A stretch of 64,000 nt of DNA from an uncultured Pelagibacteraceae bacterium (GCA_902539165.1 CACBHY010000001.1:124001-188000); one strand, 5' to 3'; counted from the stretch's first letter, positions 23,774 to 33,902 are shown. A program made the numbers and translations. Notes: generated from the letters alone by a model not told the origin.

Positions 23774-24186
23774 TTCACATTTTCATTTTTAATTTTGTTT
23801 TTAATATCTCCCATTACTTTGCTATCTATATAAAGTAGACCAGCAAGTCTTCTCATTAAATTAGTCTCGTACAAATCAGCATCTTTATTTGAATATATTA
23901 TAGCCCAAAGTGCCTCTATTATTTTGATTTTTTCATTCTCAGATAAATTTTTTACTTCTCTTGTAAATTCAAGGATTTGATTTGAATTTTCTTCAATAAT
24001 TTTTGCTTCCTTGATTGTGGATAAAAGATTTTCTTTTTTAATTCCCAGTTCTAAAAGTGTACTTTTAATTATTTCTTCTTCATTATCAGTATAATTTTCA
24101 TCAATTTTAGCTGTATGGATTAACAAAGCACCGACTTTAATTAGAAATCTATCGTCGATCTTTTTATCATTTTTCTTAAAAAACAT
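23770..24186 (-). CDS. TerB-like helical protein
   Basis: A 138-residue all-helical protein resembling the TerB/DjlA-N family: [35 protein letters not shown], then [29 protein letters not shown] with the acidic residues that bind metal in TerB. There is no tellurite gene cluster, so the family name says little about function. It sits 5 nt after the Suv3-like helicase gene and overlaps fdxA, in a place where other alphaproteobacteria, as I recall, have an S4-domain RNA-binding gene. Confidence 0.75.
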   Translation of the reverse strand: MFFKKNDKKIDDRFLIKVGALLIHTAKIDENYTDNEEEIIKSTLLELGIKKENLLSTIKEAKIIEENSNQILEFTREVKNLSENEKIKIIEALWAIIYSNKDADLYETNLMRRLAGLLYIDSKVMGDIKNKIKNENVK

Positions 24187-24191
24187 AATGA

Positions 24192-26672
24192 CTATCTTAG
24201 GTTTAAATTTTTTAAAACTTCAAATGGATTTTCTTTTGAAACCTTTTTAATTGGAGCTTTTTTGAATTTTTTTATTGGATTATATTTAAAATATATTTCT
24301 TTTTCTTTTTCAAATACTTTATAATTCATTTTCGTTAAGAGTTTTTTAAAGTTTTCTTTACTGCATCCTAATAAATTTAACATTTCAGGGACTACTTTAA
24401 TGTCACTTTTTTCTTTTGAATTTGAATTAATGATTAACATAAAAAGTCTTTCTAGAATATCTATCCTAACAAAGAATGCGTCAAATTTTTCAAATCCACA
24501 TAAAAGCATGAAGTTTTGATTTTTTAGGTCTTTATTATCTATAAAATTAAGACCAAATGTGGGGGGTTTTAAATTATAAAATTTTTGATGAAAATTTTTC
24601 CATAATAGAGTTCTTAAAGAAACAGCTTCAGGTTTAATTAATTGATGCAGAAACACATGATACCGTCCAAATTTTACACCTAATTCTCTGAGAATTTTTC
24701 TTTCATTTTGACCTAAATTTTTTAAATATTCAGATACCTGATCCCTCTTTAAGACGCCATTATTTTCATAAAGCTGATAGGCTAAAGCTTTTATAGACGG
24801 GTTATTTTCTTTAATATTTTTTAGGTCAACAAGACTCTTTAATACCTCATTGATTTTTTTTTGAATCCACCCATAAATATATCCATTTAATTTTTGTTTA
24901 GGTTCTTGATCAATTATGTCATCTATTATTAAATTAAAATTAGGATTTAGATAATCGGTTCCTATAGAAAGTTTTGCAATAGGAAATTTGTTCCAATAAA
25001 TTTTGAAGTCTTCATTAAGTTGAATTAAACCTGTATCAATAATTACCTGAACTCTTCTTTCAAGTTCTGGGCCAATAGTCTGTCTTGCTGCTTTTTTTAA
25101 GGATTTGATATCTGTCTCAAAAGCACCTTTTTTCATATCTAATTCTAATTTTAACCCATTGATTTTTCCAATAAATTGTTCATCGATCATTACATCGTTG
25201 TTTTCCAAGATTTCTGTTTTAAATTCCATGTCTTGTTTTAATCCTCTTGCAAGAACACTTGCTCTTTTATCAATAAAAGTTTTAGTAAGTTCTTCATGAA
25301 GTCTATCTGAAAGTCTATCTTCTAAGTGTTTAGTTTTCTCAATCCAATAATTTTGATTTTCTACCCAATTATTTTTATTTGAAACATATGACCAAGTCCT
25401 AACATTTGCAATTCTATTTGATAAAGAGTCAACATTTCCATCTAGTTTGTCAAGTTTCAAGAGCTGTAATCTCATATAATCGTTGGAAATCACTCTTTTA
25501 TTACTACTTAAAAATTTAAATACACTACCAATAACCTCATAATGGTTACCATAAGTTTTTTTTACAAAATCAGGAATTTGGCAGCATTCCCATAGTAGAC
25601 TTAGAGTTTTCTCGTCAAATTTTAAATTATTAAAATTAGTATCTTTTAAAAAATATTTAAGAGCTTTTTCATCTTCACATTCATGTATTTTTCTCAACCA
25701 TTCCATGTGAGGTTTTTCATCTAAACTTTTAATTAAACTAGAAGAGTTATTAAAATTTAAATTTGAATTTCTCCAAAATAAAGTTCTTATTTCTTCAAAT
25801 TTATGACTTTCTAAGAGATCCACATCTTCAGCCGTTATTTCTTTACATTCTCCAGTTATACCAAAACCTCCATCATTTAAATATCTTCCAGCTCTCCCAG
25901 CTATTTGACCTATCTCAGAAAGATTAAGTCTCCTTAATTTTTTTCCATCAAATTTTTTAAGATTAGAAAAATAAACATGCTCTAAATCCATATTAATACC
26001 CATCCCAATAGCATCAGTTGCAACTAAAAAATCTACATCTCCCGACTGATATAATTCTACTTGAGCATTCCTTGTTTTAGGACTTAGTGAACCCATTACT
26101 ATAGCTGCCCCACCCTTTTGTCTTCTTATCAGCTCAGCTATTGCATAAACTTCTTCTGCAGAAAATGCTATAATTGCTGTTTTTCTATTTATTCTAGAAA
26201 TTTTTTTATGACCTGAATAGGTAAGTTTTGACAGTCTTTCTTTATTTATAAACTCTATATCACCATCTAACTTAGTGATAATATTTTTTATAGTATTAGA
26301 TCCCATTAACATTGTAAGTTTTTCACCCCTCATATTTAAAAGTCTATCAGTAAAAATATGACCTCTCTCATGATCTGCACACATCTGTATTTCATCTACT
26401 GCAACAAATTCTAAATATTTATCGATTGGCATAGACTCAACTGTGCATAAGAAATATTTTGCATTTGATGGAATAATTTTTTCTTCACCGGTGATTAAAG
26501 CAACTTTGTCAGTGCTAATCTTTTTTATTACTTTGTCATATACTTCTCTTGCTAACAGTCTAAGAGGAAAACCAATCATTCCAGTTTCAAACGAGAGCAT
26601 AGTTTCTATTGCAAGATGGGTTTTTCCTGTATTTGTTGGACCCAGAACAGCAGTTATTTTGTGTTTAGTCAT
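24192..26672 (-). CDS. Suv3-like superfamily 2 RNA helicase
   Basis: An 826-residue DExH helicase related to the mitochondrial degradosome helicase SUV3 (SUPV3L1). Motifs in order: Walker A GPTNTGKTHLA (11-18), DEIQMCAD (93-96 box), MGSLSPKTRNAQ, ATDAIGMGINMDL and QIAGRAGR. The C-terminal half has the Suv3-type helical domain. In bacteria it probably unwinds structured RNA during decay, although no partner ribonuclease is nearby. It heads the minus-strand unit with TerB-like, fdxA and carD. A 174-bp gap separates it from the divergent acetoacetyl-CoA synthetase. Confidence 0.88.
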   Translation of the reverse strand: MTKHKITAVLGPTNTGKTHLAIETMLSFETGMIGFPLRLLAREVYDKVIKKISTDKVALITGEEKIIPSNAKYFLCTVESMPIDKYLEFVAVDEIQMCADHERGHIFTDRLLNMRGEKLTMLMGSNTIKNIITKLDGDIEFINKERLSKLTYSGHKKISRINRKTAIIAFSAEEVYAIAELIRRQKGGAAIVMGSLSPKTRNAQVELYQSGDVDFLVATDAIGMGINMDLEHVYFSNLKKFDGKKLRRLNLSEIGQIAGRAGRYLNDGGFGITGECKEITAEDVDLLESHKFEEIRTLFWRNSNLNFNNSSSLIKSLDEKPHMEWLRKIHECEDEKALKYFLKDTNFNNLKFDEKTLSLLWECCQIPDFVKKTYGNHYEVIGSVFKFLSSNKRVISNDYMRLQLLKLDKLDGNVDSLSNRIANVRTWSYVSNKNNWVENQNYWIEKTKHLEDRLSDRLHEELTKTFIDKRASVLARGLKQDMEFKTEILENNDVMIDEQFIGKINGLKLELDMKKGAFETDIKSLKKAARQTIGPELERRVQVIIDTGLIQLNEDFKIYWNKFPIAKLSIGTDYLNPNFNLIIDDIIDQEPKQKLNGYIYGWIQKKINEVLKSLVDLKNIKENNPSIKALAYQLYENNGVLKRDQVSEYLKNLGQNERKILRELGVKFGRYHVFLHQLIKPEAVSLRTLLWKNFHQKFYNLKPPTFGLNFIDNKDLKNQNFMLLCGFEKFDAFFVRIDILERLFMLIINSNSKEKSDIKVVPEMLNLLGCSKENFKKLLTKMNYKVFEKEKEIYFKYNPIKKFKKAPIKKVSKENPFEVLKNLNLR

Positions 26673-26846
26673 TTCAATCTTTAGTATACTTTTTTTTTCA
26701 CCTACCAGATATTGTTACAGTTAAAGAACAAAAATAGACTAAAACATGACCGAATCGGAGAGTAAAAAGTTCTCATTTTCCTTATAAATTATAGTGAGAT
26801 TATCATAAATAAGACTAATTCTACATCAGTAATTTGCAAATATTAA

Positions 26847-28808
26847 ATGACAAAAAAAATTTGGGAAGCTTCTTTAAAAACAAAAAATAATTCAAATCTT
26901 TATGCATTTGAAAAATTTTTATTAGAAAAACATAATATAAAATTTAATAAAAATTATAAAAATCTATTGAATTGGAGCATTAAATATTCACCAGATTTTT
27001 GGAGCTCTTTTTGGGATTTCAGTGAAATTAAGGGAAAAAAAAGTAAAAAAAAAATTAAGAGATCTAAAATTTTTCATAAAAACTTATTTTTACCTGGAAG
27101 CAAGTTGAACTTTGGTGAAAACTTATTATCAAAGAATACAAATGAAAAAGCCATAACCTTTGTGAGTGAAAATGGCTATAGAGAAGAAAGGTCATGGAAA
27201 CAATTAAACATAAATGTAGCAAGTTTAGTTCAATTTTTTAATGAAATAAAAATTGTTAAAAGCGATAGAATTGCAGCTTACATGCCCAACTGCATAGAAA
27301 CTGTTGAGGCTTTCATAGCAACTTCATCTGTTGGAGGGATATGGTCTTCCTGTAGTCCCGATTTTGGTGTAAGGGGTCTTGTAGAAAGATTTTCTCAAAT
27401 TAAACCAAAATTACTATTCATTACTGATCAATATTTTTATAATGGTAAGCAAATAAATATAATAGAAAGACTGCCTGAAATATTAAAACTTATACCATCT
27501 ATAAAAAATGTAGTTATTATAAACTATCCTGGCAAAAAATTTCTCAAAATTAAAAAAAAATTTAAAAGACAAAAATTATTTAAATGGATTGACTGTATAA
27601 AAAAAACAATAAAAGAAATAAAATTTAATAAATATGATTTTGAAAATGAATTAGCAATTTTGTATTCAAGTGGGACGACTGGAAAACCCAAGTGTATATG
27701 CCATAGGTCAGGAGGTGTTTTAATTCAACATAAAAAAGAACACCAACTGCATTGTGATATTAAGGAAGGTGATAATGTTTTTTATTTTACCACATGTGGG
27801 TGGATGATGTGGAATTGGTTAATATCTGTGTTAGCATCCAAAGCATCGATTTTGCTATTCGATGGTTCCCCTATTTATAAAACAAATGATCTATTACTTA
27901 AGATTGCTGATAAAGAAAAAATTACTTTAATGGGTGTAAGTGCAAAATATATTGATGCTTTAAGAAAGAATGAACCGAATTTAAAATTTAAATATAAACT
28001 TAATAAACTAAAAACTATTTGTTCTACTGGATCACCATTATCTATTGATGGATTTAAATATGTATATCAAAATATTAAAAAAAATGTTCATTTATCATCT
28101 ATCTCAGGAGGAACCGATATAGTTTCTTGTTTTGTTTTAGGAAATTTATATCAACCAGTGTACTTAGGTGAAATTCAAAATAAAGGGTTAGCTTTGGATG
28201 TAGATATATTTAATGACAGTGGAAAACCAATAAAAAATAAGAAAGGAGAATTTGTTTGTAAAAATCCTTTTCCTTCTATGCCAATAAAATTTTGGAATGA
28301 TAATAATGATAACAAGTATAAAAAAGCTTACTTTAAACGTTTTAAAAATACATGGCATCATGGAGATTATGCAGAAATTAAACAGACAGATGGTTTTGTT
28401 ATTTATGGAAGATCCGATACAACTTTAAATCCTGGTGGGGTTAGATTAGGAACGTCCGAGATATATTCTGAGGTAGAAAAATTTAACGAAATTAAAGAGT
28501 CGATCGTAGTAGGACAATCATGGGATAATGACATTAGGATCTTACTTTTTATTGTTATGAATAAAAAATACAGGCTTACAGAAAATTTAATATCAAGATT
28601 AAAATTACAAATAAAAAAAAATGCTTCTCCTCGGCACGTACCTAGTAAGATTATTGTTGTGAGAGATATTCCAAGAACTAAAAGTGGTAAAATAGTTGAG
28701 CTAGCAGTTAAGAACACAATAGAAGGAAATGAAATTAAGAACAAAGAAGCGATAGCTAATCCAAAAGTGATAGATTATTTTAAAAATTTAAAGGAATTAA
28801 AATATTAA
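26847..28808 (+). CDS. Acetoacetyl-CoA synthetase
   Basis: AMP-forming ligase that activates acetoacetate to acetoacetyl-CoA, allowing use of ketone bodies or polyhydroxybutyrate breakdown products. The 653 residues and the N-terminal DFWSSFWDFSEIKG match the AACS branch of the ANL family. The ATP loop is ILYSSGTTGKPKCICHRSGG near 272-290, the core SISGGTDIVSCFV, and the C-terminal TKSGKIVELAVKN carries the catalytic Lys near 611. It ends 4 nt before the convergent thioesterase gene. Confidence 0.93.
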   Translation: MTKKIWEASLKTKNNSNLYAFEKFLLEKHNIKFNKNYKNLLNWSIKYSPDFWSSFWDFSEIKGKKSKKKIKRSKIFHKNLFLPGSKLNFGENLLSKNTNEKAITFVSENGYREERSWKQLNINVASLVQFFNEIKIVKSDRIAAYMPNCIETVEAFIATSSVGGIWSSCSPDFGVRGLVERFSQIKPKLLFITDQYFYNGKQINIIERLPEILKLIPSIKNVVIINYPGKKFLKIKKKFKRQKLFKWIDCIKKTIKEIKFNKYDFENELAILYSSGTTGKPKCICHRSGGVLIQHKKEHQLHCDIKEGDNVFYFTTCGWMMWNWLISVLASKASILLFDGSPIYKTNDLLLKIADKEKITLMGVSAKYIDALRKNEPNLKFKYKLNKLKTICSTGSPLSIDGFKYVYQNIKKNVHLSSISGGTDIVSCFVLGNLYQPVYLGEIQNKGLALDVDIFNDSGKPIKNKKGEFVCKNPFPSMPIKFWNDNNDNKYKKAYFKRFKNTWHHGDYAEIKQTDGFVIYGRSDTTLNPGGVRLGTSEIYSEVEKFNEIKESIVVGQSWDNDIRILLFIVMNKKYRLTENLISRLKLQIKKNASPRHVPSKIIVVRDIPRTKSGKIVELAVKNTIEGNEIKNKEAIANPKVIDYFKNLKELKY

Positions 28809-28812
28809 TTTC

Positions 28813-29214
28813 TCACATCTTTGTTAAAATTTTCCAAACACCAGATGCAGAAGTTATAATTTTATTATTACAACTTAGCTCACAAAATAGAAATACTAGA
28901 GTATTAGTTTTCTTCAAAATTTTAGTACAGCCAATAACTTCATCTCCTTCTTTTGAAGCTCCAATAAATTTTAAATCTAATGATATTGTAACACAAGGTA
29001 CATTCCCAGCAGCTCTGTGTGCAGCAGTTCCTGATCCTGCATCAATTAAAGCTGAAAGATAACCACCATGGGTTATTCCTGCAGCATTTAAATGTTTTTC
29101 ATTAATTGTTGATTTAAATTCATATTCTTTTTCTGATATTGCTCTAAATAAAACGCCACCATTGTGTTTCATAAAGCCAGGTTTAATACTTATTTGTTCG
29201 AATTTCCTATTCAT
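28813..29214 (-). CDS. PaaI-type hot-dog thioesterase
   Basis: A 133-residue single-domain acyl-CoA thioesterase. The PaaI/YbgC-like catalytic segment LNAAGITHGGYLSALIDAGSGTAAHRA carries the HGG motif and the acidic residue on the long helix. The C-terminal strand set TISLDLKFIGASKEGDEVIGC is typical. The substrate is unknown; proximity to the acetoacetyl-CoA synthetase is suggestive only, since the two genes are convergent. Confidence 0.85.
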   Translation of the reverse strand: MNRKFEQISIKPGFMKHNGGVLFRAISEKEYEFKSTINEKHLNAAGITHGGYLSALIDAGSGTAAHRAAGNVPCVTISLDLKFIGASKEGDEVIGCTKILKKTNTLVFLFCELSCNNKIITSASGVWKILTKM

Positions 29215-29220
29215 ATTTTT

Positions 29221-29319
29221 TTATAATACATATGTTAAAAATAATAAAATAATTAAAATAATTATAAAAAAATAAATAACTGATTTTTGTAGCGATGCTT
29301 TTAATATCCAATCAAACAT
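29221..29319 (-). CDS. Possible 32-residue single-helix membrane peptide
   Basis: A short frame beginning MFDWILKASLQKSVIYFF and continuing with a run of Ile, Leu and Phe ending TYVL. It would be one membrane helix with an amphipathic start. It begins 13 nt after the tRNA-Arg 3' end and stops 6 nt before the thioesterase start. AT-rich DNA often yields such hydrophobic frames by chance, and there is no clear Shine-Dalgarno, so support is weak. Confidence 0.3.
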   Translation of the reverse strand: MFDWILKASLQKSVIYFFIIILIILLFLTYVL

Positions 29320-29332
29320 ACCATTTCTTTTT

Positions 29333-29409
29333 TGGTGGACCGCCCAGAACTCGAATCTGGAATCTCCCGGTTCGTAGCCGAGCGCCTTATCCAATTTGGC
29401 CAGCGGTCC
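29333..29409 (-). tRNA. tRNA-Arg (anticodon ACG)
   Basis: A 77-nt tRNA on the minus strand. The acceptor stem GGACCGC pairs with GCGGTCC; the D-stem is GCC/GGC; the anticodon stem CTCGG/CCGGG encloses loop CTACGAA with anticodon ACG (wobble A becomes inosine, reading CGU, CGC and CGA); the T-arm is CCAGA-TTCGAGT-TCTGG. The CCA end is encoded. It sits between the pyruvate dehydrogenase promoter and the thioesterase. Confidence 0.96.
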
Positions 29410-29494
29410 TAATTACTAAAATTTTGCAAATATAACAAAATTTATCGTATTTTTTTGATTTTAATAACAATTTTTAACGATTTAAATTATAGGT

Positions 29495-29526
29495 TTGCAC
29501 AAAAAAGACATTTAATGTGCTAAAAT
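29495..29526 (+). promoter_or_regulatory. Promoter of the pyruvate dehydrogenase operon
   Basis: An extended -10, TGCTAAAAT (29518-29526), is the main signal. A TTGCAC at 29495-29500 could be the -35 but its 20-nt spacing is long; extended -10 promoters tolerate a weak -35. Transcription would start near 29533, giving a leader of about 40 nt. Confidence 0.55.
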
Positions 29527-29571
29527 ATCACTAAATATACTTTTATTAAGGTGTATAAACCGGTTTAAATA

Positions 29572-32500
29572 ATGAGTGAAAAATTATTTGTCCCTGACAT
29601 AGGTGAGTTTGAAAACGTTGAAGTTATAGAGATACTTGTAAAAGTTGGAGATAATATTAAAAATAACGATCCCCTAATAACGATTGAAAGTGATAAATCT
29701 AGCGTTGAAATTCCAGCAACAGTTTCTGGTAAAGTAGAAAAAATAGAAGTTAAAGTAGGAGACAAAGTTTCAAAAGGAGATTTAATTTTGAGTTACTCCT
29801 CTTCATCAAAACCTTTACTTGAAAGTTCGCTTCCAAAGGACACTGAAAGCATTATAAAACAAGCAGAAAAGGTAATTGCTGCAAATAAAGAGGAGGAAAA
29901 AAAGACCCAACAAACAGAAATTAAAAAACCAGAATCGAAAATTGAAGTAATCAATGGTGCAGACATAGATCCTTTGGAAACAAAAGATTGGATTGAGTCT
30001 TTATCTGCAGTAATTTCTAAAGATGGAAATCAAAGAGCTCATTTTTTAATAAAAGAATTAATAAATAAAGCTTACCGTGAAGGTGCAAATATTCCTTACA
30101 CACAAAATACTCCATATATAAATACAATTCCCCCTGAGGCAGAGAAAAAATCTAGTGGAGATCAAAATATCGAAAGAAGAATAAGATCACTAATTAGATG
30201 GAATTCAGCTGCTATGGTAGTTAGAGCTAATAAAAAGTTTCCTGAACTAGGAGGGCATATTGGAACATTTGCATCTGCAGCAACTTTATATGATGTTGGA
30301 ATGAATCACTTTTGGAGAGGCAAAAATAATAAATTTGGAGGAGATTTAATTTATTTTCAAGGTCATAGTGCACCTGGAATGTACGCAAGAGCTTTCCTTG
30401 AAGGGAGATTGAATGAAAAACAACTAGATAGCTTTAGACAAGAGGTGAAACCAGGTGGCCTTTCTTCATATCCTCATCCGTGGTTAATGCCAACATTCTG
30501 GCAATTTCCAACTGTTTCAATGGGTTTGGGGCCAATGCTTGCAATATATCAGGCAAGGTACATGAAATATTTAATTAACAGAGGATTAATAAAAGATGAA
30601 GGACGAAAAGTATGGGCGTTTTTGGGAGACGGTGAAATGGATGAGCCAGAGTCCATGGGTGCAATTGGTTTAGCTGCAAGAGAAAATTTAGACAATTTAA
30701 TTTTTGTTATAAATTGCAATCTCCAAAGGCTTGATGGACCTGTAAGAGGTAATGGAAAAATTATTCAAGAATTAGAAGGAAGTTTTAGAGGATCTGGATG
30801 GAATGTCATTAAAGTGATTTGGGGTTCTTATTGGGACTCTTTGATTATGAATGACAAAACAGGTCATTTAGTAAAAATTATGAATGAGACAGTTGATGGA
30901 GAATATCAGGCAATGAAAGCAAGGGACGGTGCCTATGTTAGAGAAAAATTTTTTGGAAAGTATCCTGAGACATCAGAACTAGTTTCTAGTCTTTCAGATA
31001 AAGATATCTGGAGATTAAACAGGGGTGGCCACGATCCTCATAAAGTTTATGCTGCATACGACAAAGCAACAAAAAATATTGGTAGCCCTACAGTCATTAT
31101 AGCAAAAACAATAAAGGGATATGGAATGGGAAAATCAGGAGAAAGCGTAAACACGACCCATCAAACAAAAAAACTGGATGTTGATGATCTAATGTATTAC
31201 AGAGACCGTTTTGATGTACCATTAACAGATGATCAGGTTAGAAATATTGAATACTTCAGACCTGGTGAAAAATCCTTAGAAATTAAATATTTGAGAGAAA
31301 TGAGATTAAAATTAGGTGGATTTTTGCCTGAAAGATCTACTTTTGCAAAATCAGTAAAAGCACCATCAAAAGATATTTTTGATTTTATGAAAGTTTCTAC
31401 CGGTGAAAAAGAAATGTCTACTACTATGGCTCTAGTTAGAATGCTTACCAGCTTAATGAGAGACAAAAATATTTCCCCAAGGTTAGTTCCAATTATTCCT
31501 GATGAAGCAAGAACGTTTGGTATGGAGGGATTTTTTCAAAAGATAGGAATTTATGCTCACGAAGGACAAAAATATGAGCCAGAGGATGCTGCTCAACTAA
31601 GCTCATACAGGGAAGAAAAAAGTGGACAAGTTTTGGAGGAAGGAATCAATGAGGCAGGAGCAATGTCCTCTTGGATAGCTGCCGCAACATCCTATACCAA
31701 TCACGATATTGAAATGATACCAATCTATACTTTTTATTCTATGTTTGGATTTCAAAGAATAGGTGATCTTGCTTGGGCAGCGGGAGACAGTCAAGCAAGA
31801 GGTTTTTTGATAGGTGCCACTGCGGGAAGAACAACTTTAGCTGGAGAAGGGTTACAACATCAGGATGGGCATAGTCATTTGATAGCATCCACAATACCAA
31901 ATTGTGTAAGTTATGATCCAACATTTCATTATGAGTTAGCTACAATTTTTAGGGAAGGTTTGAGAAGAATGCATGAGAAAAAAGAAAATGTCTTTTACTA
32001 TATCACAACAATGAATGAAAATTACTCTCATCCTGAAATGCCTAAAGATAAAAAAATAGAAGAAGGAATTTTAAGGGGAATGTATAAAATTAAAGAATTT
32101 AACAAGTACAAAAAAACTAAAATTCAACTTTTAGGCTCAGGCTCAATTCTAAGAGAAATGATATCTGCAGCTGAAATTTTACAAAAAGATTATCAAATTG
32201 ATAGTGATATCTGGAGTGTAACAAGTTTTAATGAACTTAGAAAAGATGGAATGGAGGTTGAAAGATTTAATCTACTAAATCCAGATAAAGAAAAAAAAAT
32301 ATCTTACGTGGAGGAGAGTTTAAGTAAAACAGAGGGCCCTATAATGGCTGCATCAGATTATATGAGAATGAATTCAGATCAAATTAGACCATATACCAAT
32401 AAGAGCTTTTATTCTTTAGGGACCGATGGATTTGGAAGAAGTGATACAAGAAAGAATTTACGAAAATTTTTTGAAGTTGATAAAGAGCATCTAGTAGCTT

Positions 32501-32610
32501 ATGGCTTAAGTATACTTGCGCAGGAGCAGCTTATAGCTTCAAAATATGCAAAAGAGGCAATAAAAAAATATAATATTGATAGCAACAAACCGATGCCAAC
32601 CAAATTATAA
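29572..32610 (+). CDS. aceE: Pyruvate dehydrogenase E1 (homodimeric) with N-terminal lipoyl domain
   Basis: Thiamine-diphosphate enzyme that decarboxylates pyruvate and acetylates a lipoyl group. It has 1012 residues against about 890 for E. coli AceE. The extra part is a complete lipoyl domain at 1-78 (LFVPDIGEFENVEVIEILV, lipoyl Lys42 in ESDKSSVEIP), then a charged Lys/Glu/Gln linker to about 130, then a full AceE: WNSAAMVVRAN, the ThDP motif GDGEMDEPESMG (about 352), NCNLQRLDGPV, and GLQHQDGHSHL. The lipoyl domain is very like that of the adjacent E2. Transketolase-type homodimeric E1 is not the heterotetrameric PdhAB usual in alphaproteobacteria. Confidence 0.93.
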   Translation: MSEKLFVPDIGEFENVEVIEILVKVGDNIKNNDPLITIESDKSSVEIPATVSGKVEKIEVKVGDKVSKGDLILSYSSSSKPLLESSLPKDTESIIKQAEKVIAANKEEEKKTQQTEIKKPESKIEVINGADIDPLETKDWIESLSAVISKDGNQRAHFLIKELINKAYREGANIPYTQNTPYINTIPPEAEKKSSGDQNIERRIRSLIRWNSAAMVVRANKKFPELGGHIGTFASAATLYDVGMNHFWRGKNNKFGGDLIYFQGHSAPGMYARAFLEGRLNEKQLDSFRQEVKPGGLSSYPHPWLMPTFWQFPTVSMGLGPMLAIYQARYMKYLINRGLIKDEGRKVWAFLGDGEMDEPESMGAIGLAARENLDNLIFVINCNLQRLDGPVRGNGKIIQELEGSFRGSGWNVIKVIWGSYWDSLIMNDKTGHLVKIMNETVDGEYQAMKARDGAYVREKFFGKYPETSELVSSLSDKDIWRLNRGGHDPHKVYAAYDKATKNIGSPTVIIAKTIKGYGMGKSGESVNTTHQTKKLDVDDLMYYRDRFDVPLTDDQVRNIEYFRPGEKSLEIKYLREMRLKLGGFLPERSTFAKSVKAPSKDIFDFMKVSTGEKEMSTTMALVRMLTSLMRDKNISPRLVPIIPDEARTFGMEGFFQKIGIYAHEGQKYEPEDAAQLSSYREEKSGQVLEEGINEAGAMSSWIAAATSYTNHDIEMIPIYTFYSMFGFQRIGDLAWAAGDSQARGFLIGATAGRTTLAGEGLQHQDGHSHLIASTIPNCVSYDPTFHYELATIFREGLRRMHEKKENVFYYITTMNENYSHPEMPKDKKIEEGILRGMYKIKEFNKYKKTKIQLLGSGSILREMISAAEILQKDYQIDSDIWSVTSFNELRKDGMEVERFNLLNPDKEKKISYVEESLSKTEGPIMAASDYMRMNSDQIRPYTNKSFYSLGTDGFGRSDTRKNLRKFFEVDKEHLVAYGLSILAQEQLIASKYAKEAIKKYNIDSNKPMPTKL

Positions 32611-32612
32611 AA

Positions 32613-33872
32613 ATGTCAGAAATTGATGTTAAAATACCGAACATTGGTGATTTTAAAGACGTTGAAGTTATAGAAGTTTTAGTTAGTGAAGGACAGACAG
32701 TTGTTAAAAATGATCCTTTGATAACAATTGAGAGTGATAAATCTAGTGTTGAAATACCTTCAAACTTTGATGGAAAGATTAAATCTTTAAATATAAAAGT
32801 TGGTGACAAGGTCTCAGAAGGAAATTCTATATTAATTTTAGAAAATAAAGCTACTAATATTGAAGCCTCAAAAAAAGAGCGAAAAACTGAAATTAAGTCT
32901 AAAATTATTGAACCTAGCAAACCACAGATGGATCAAATTCAAGTAAGCAGAAGCAATGTTACAGATATATTGCCCGCGAGCCCAAAAGCAAGAAAGTTTG
33001 CAAGAGAACTTGGAGTTGATATTAATCAAGTTAAGGGCAGTGAAAAAGATGGAAGAGTAGTTGAATATGATATTAAAAAATTTGTTTCAGCCAAATCAAT
33101 AACAAATAATGAGATTAAAGAAATTCCCCCTAAGAAAATTAGTAATGAATTTGCACATTCAGATTTTGGAAATGTTGAAATTCAAGATATACCCAGGGTA
33201 AAAAAATTAGCATCAAGCTATCTTTCAAATTCATGGACAACAATTCCTCATGTAACAAACCATGATGAAGCAGATATCACAGAAATGGAAACTTTTAGAA
33301 AATCTTTAACAGATAATTATACAGGAGAAAAAATTAAAATTACTCCTTTGGCCTTTATTGTAAAAGCTTTAGTTGCATCTCTTAAAAAATTCCCAACCTT
33401 CAACTCCTCTATAGATAAGATTGAAAGTGGAAAAATGACTTTAAAAAAATATTTTCATATTGGAATTGCTGTTGACACACCAAACGGATTAATGGTTCCC
33501 AAATTAAGGAATGCTGAAAATAAAAAAATTTCTTTGATAAGCAAAGAATTAAAAGAAATAAGTGAATTATGTAGAAATTTAAAAATAGATAAGAAAGAGT
33601 TATTTGGTGGATCAATGACTATTACAAGCCTAGGCGGAATAGGTGGATCTTTTTTTACACCAATAATTAATTATCCAGAGGTAGCCATATTAGGAATAGG
33701 AAGATCAGAAAAAAAACAGATTTATTTAAACGGAAAGTTTCAAACAAGAATAATGTTGCCATTATCACTATCTTATGACCACAGAATAATAGATGGGGCA
33801 GAAGCAGCCAGATTTAATAACGATTTAAAAGAAAATCTTGGAAAAAACTTTGCTTATAAATTAGCAGTATAA
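32613..33872 (+). CDS. aceF: Pyruvate dehydrogenase E2, dihydrolipoyl acetyltransferase
   Basis: Core of the complex that transfers the acetyl group to CoA. The 419-residue protein has one lipoyl domain (1-76, Lys43 in ESDKSSVEIP), a peripheral-subunit-binding domain near 115-150 (ASPKARKFARELGVDINQV), and a catalytic domain with SYDHRIIDGAEAARF near the C-terminus. E. coli AceF has three lipoyl domains; here one is on E2 and one on E1. The gene starts 2 nt after aceE. No E3 (lpd) gene is in the window. Confidence 0.94.
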   Translation: MSEIDVKIPNIGDFKDVEVIEVLVSEGQTVVKNDPLITIESDKSSVEIPSNFDGKIKSLNIKVGDKVSEGNSILILENKATNIEASKKERKTEIKSKIIEPSKPQMDQIQVSRSNVTDILPASPKARKFARELGVDINQVKGSEKDGRVVEYDIKKFVSAKSITNNEIKEIPPKKISNEFAHSDFGNVEIQDIPRVKKLASSYLSNSWTTIPHVTNHDEADITEMETFRKSLTDNYTGEKIKITPLAFIVKALVASLKKFPTFNSSIDKIESGKMTLKKYFHIGIAVDTPNGLMVPKLRNAENKKISLISKELKEISELCRNLKIDKKELFGGSMTITSLGGIGGSFFTPIINYPEVAILGIGRSEKKQIYLNGKFQTRIMLPLSLSYDHRIIDGAEAARFNNDLKENLGKNFAYKLAV

Positions 33873-33902
33873 TTTTATCTAAAAGTTATTTAAATATAGC
33901 CT

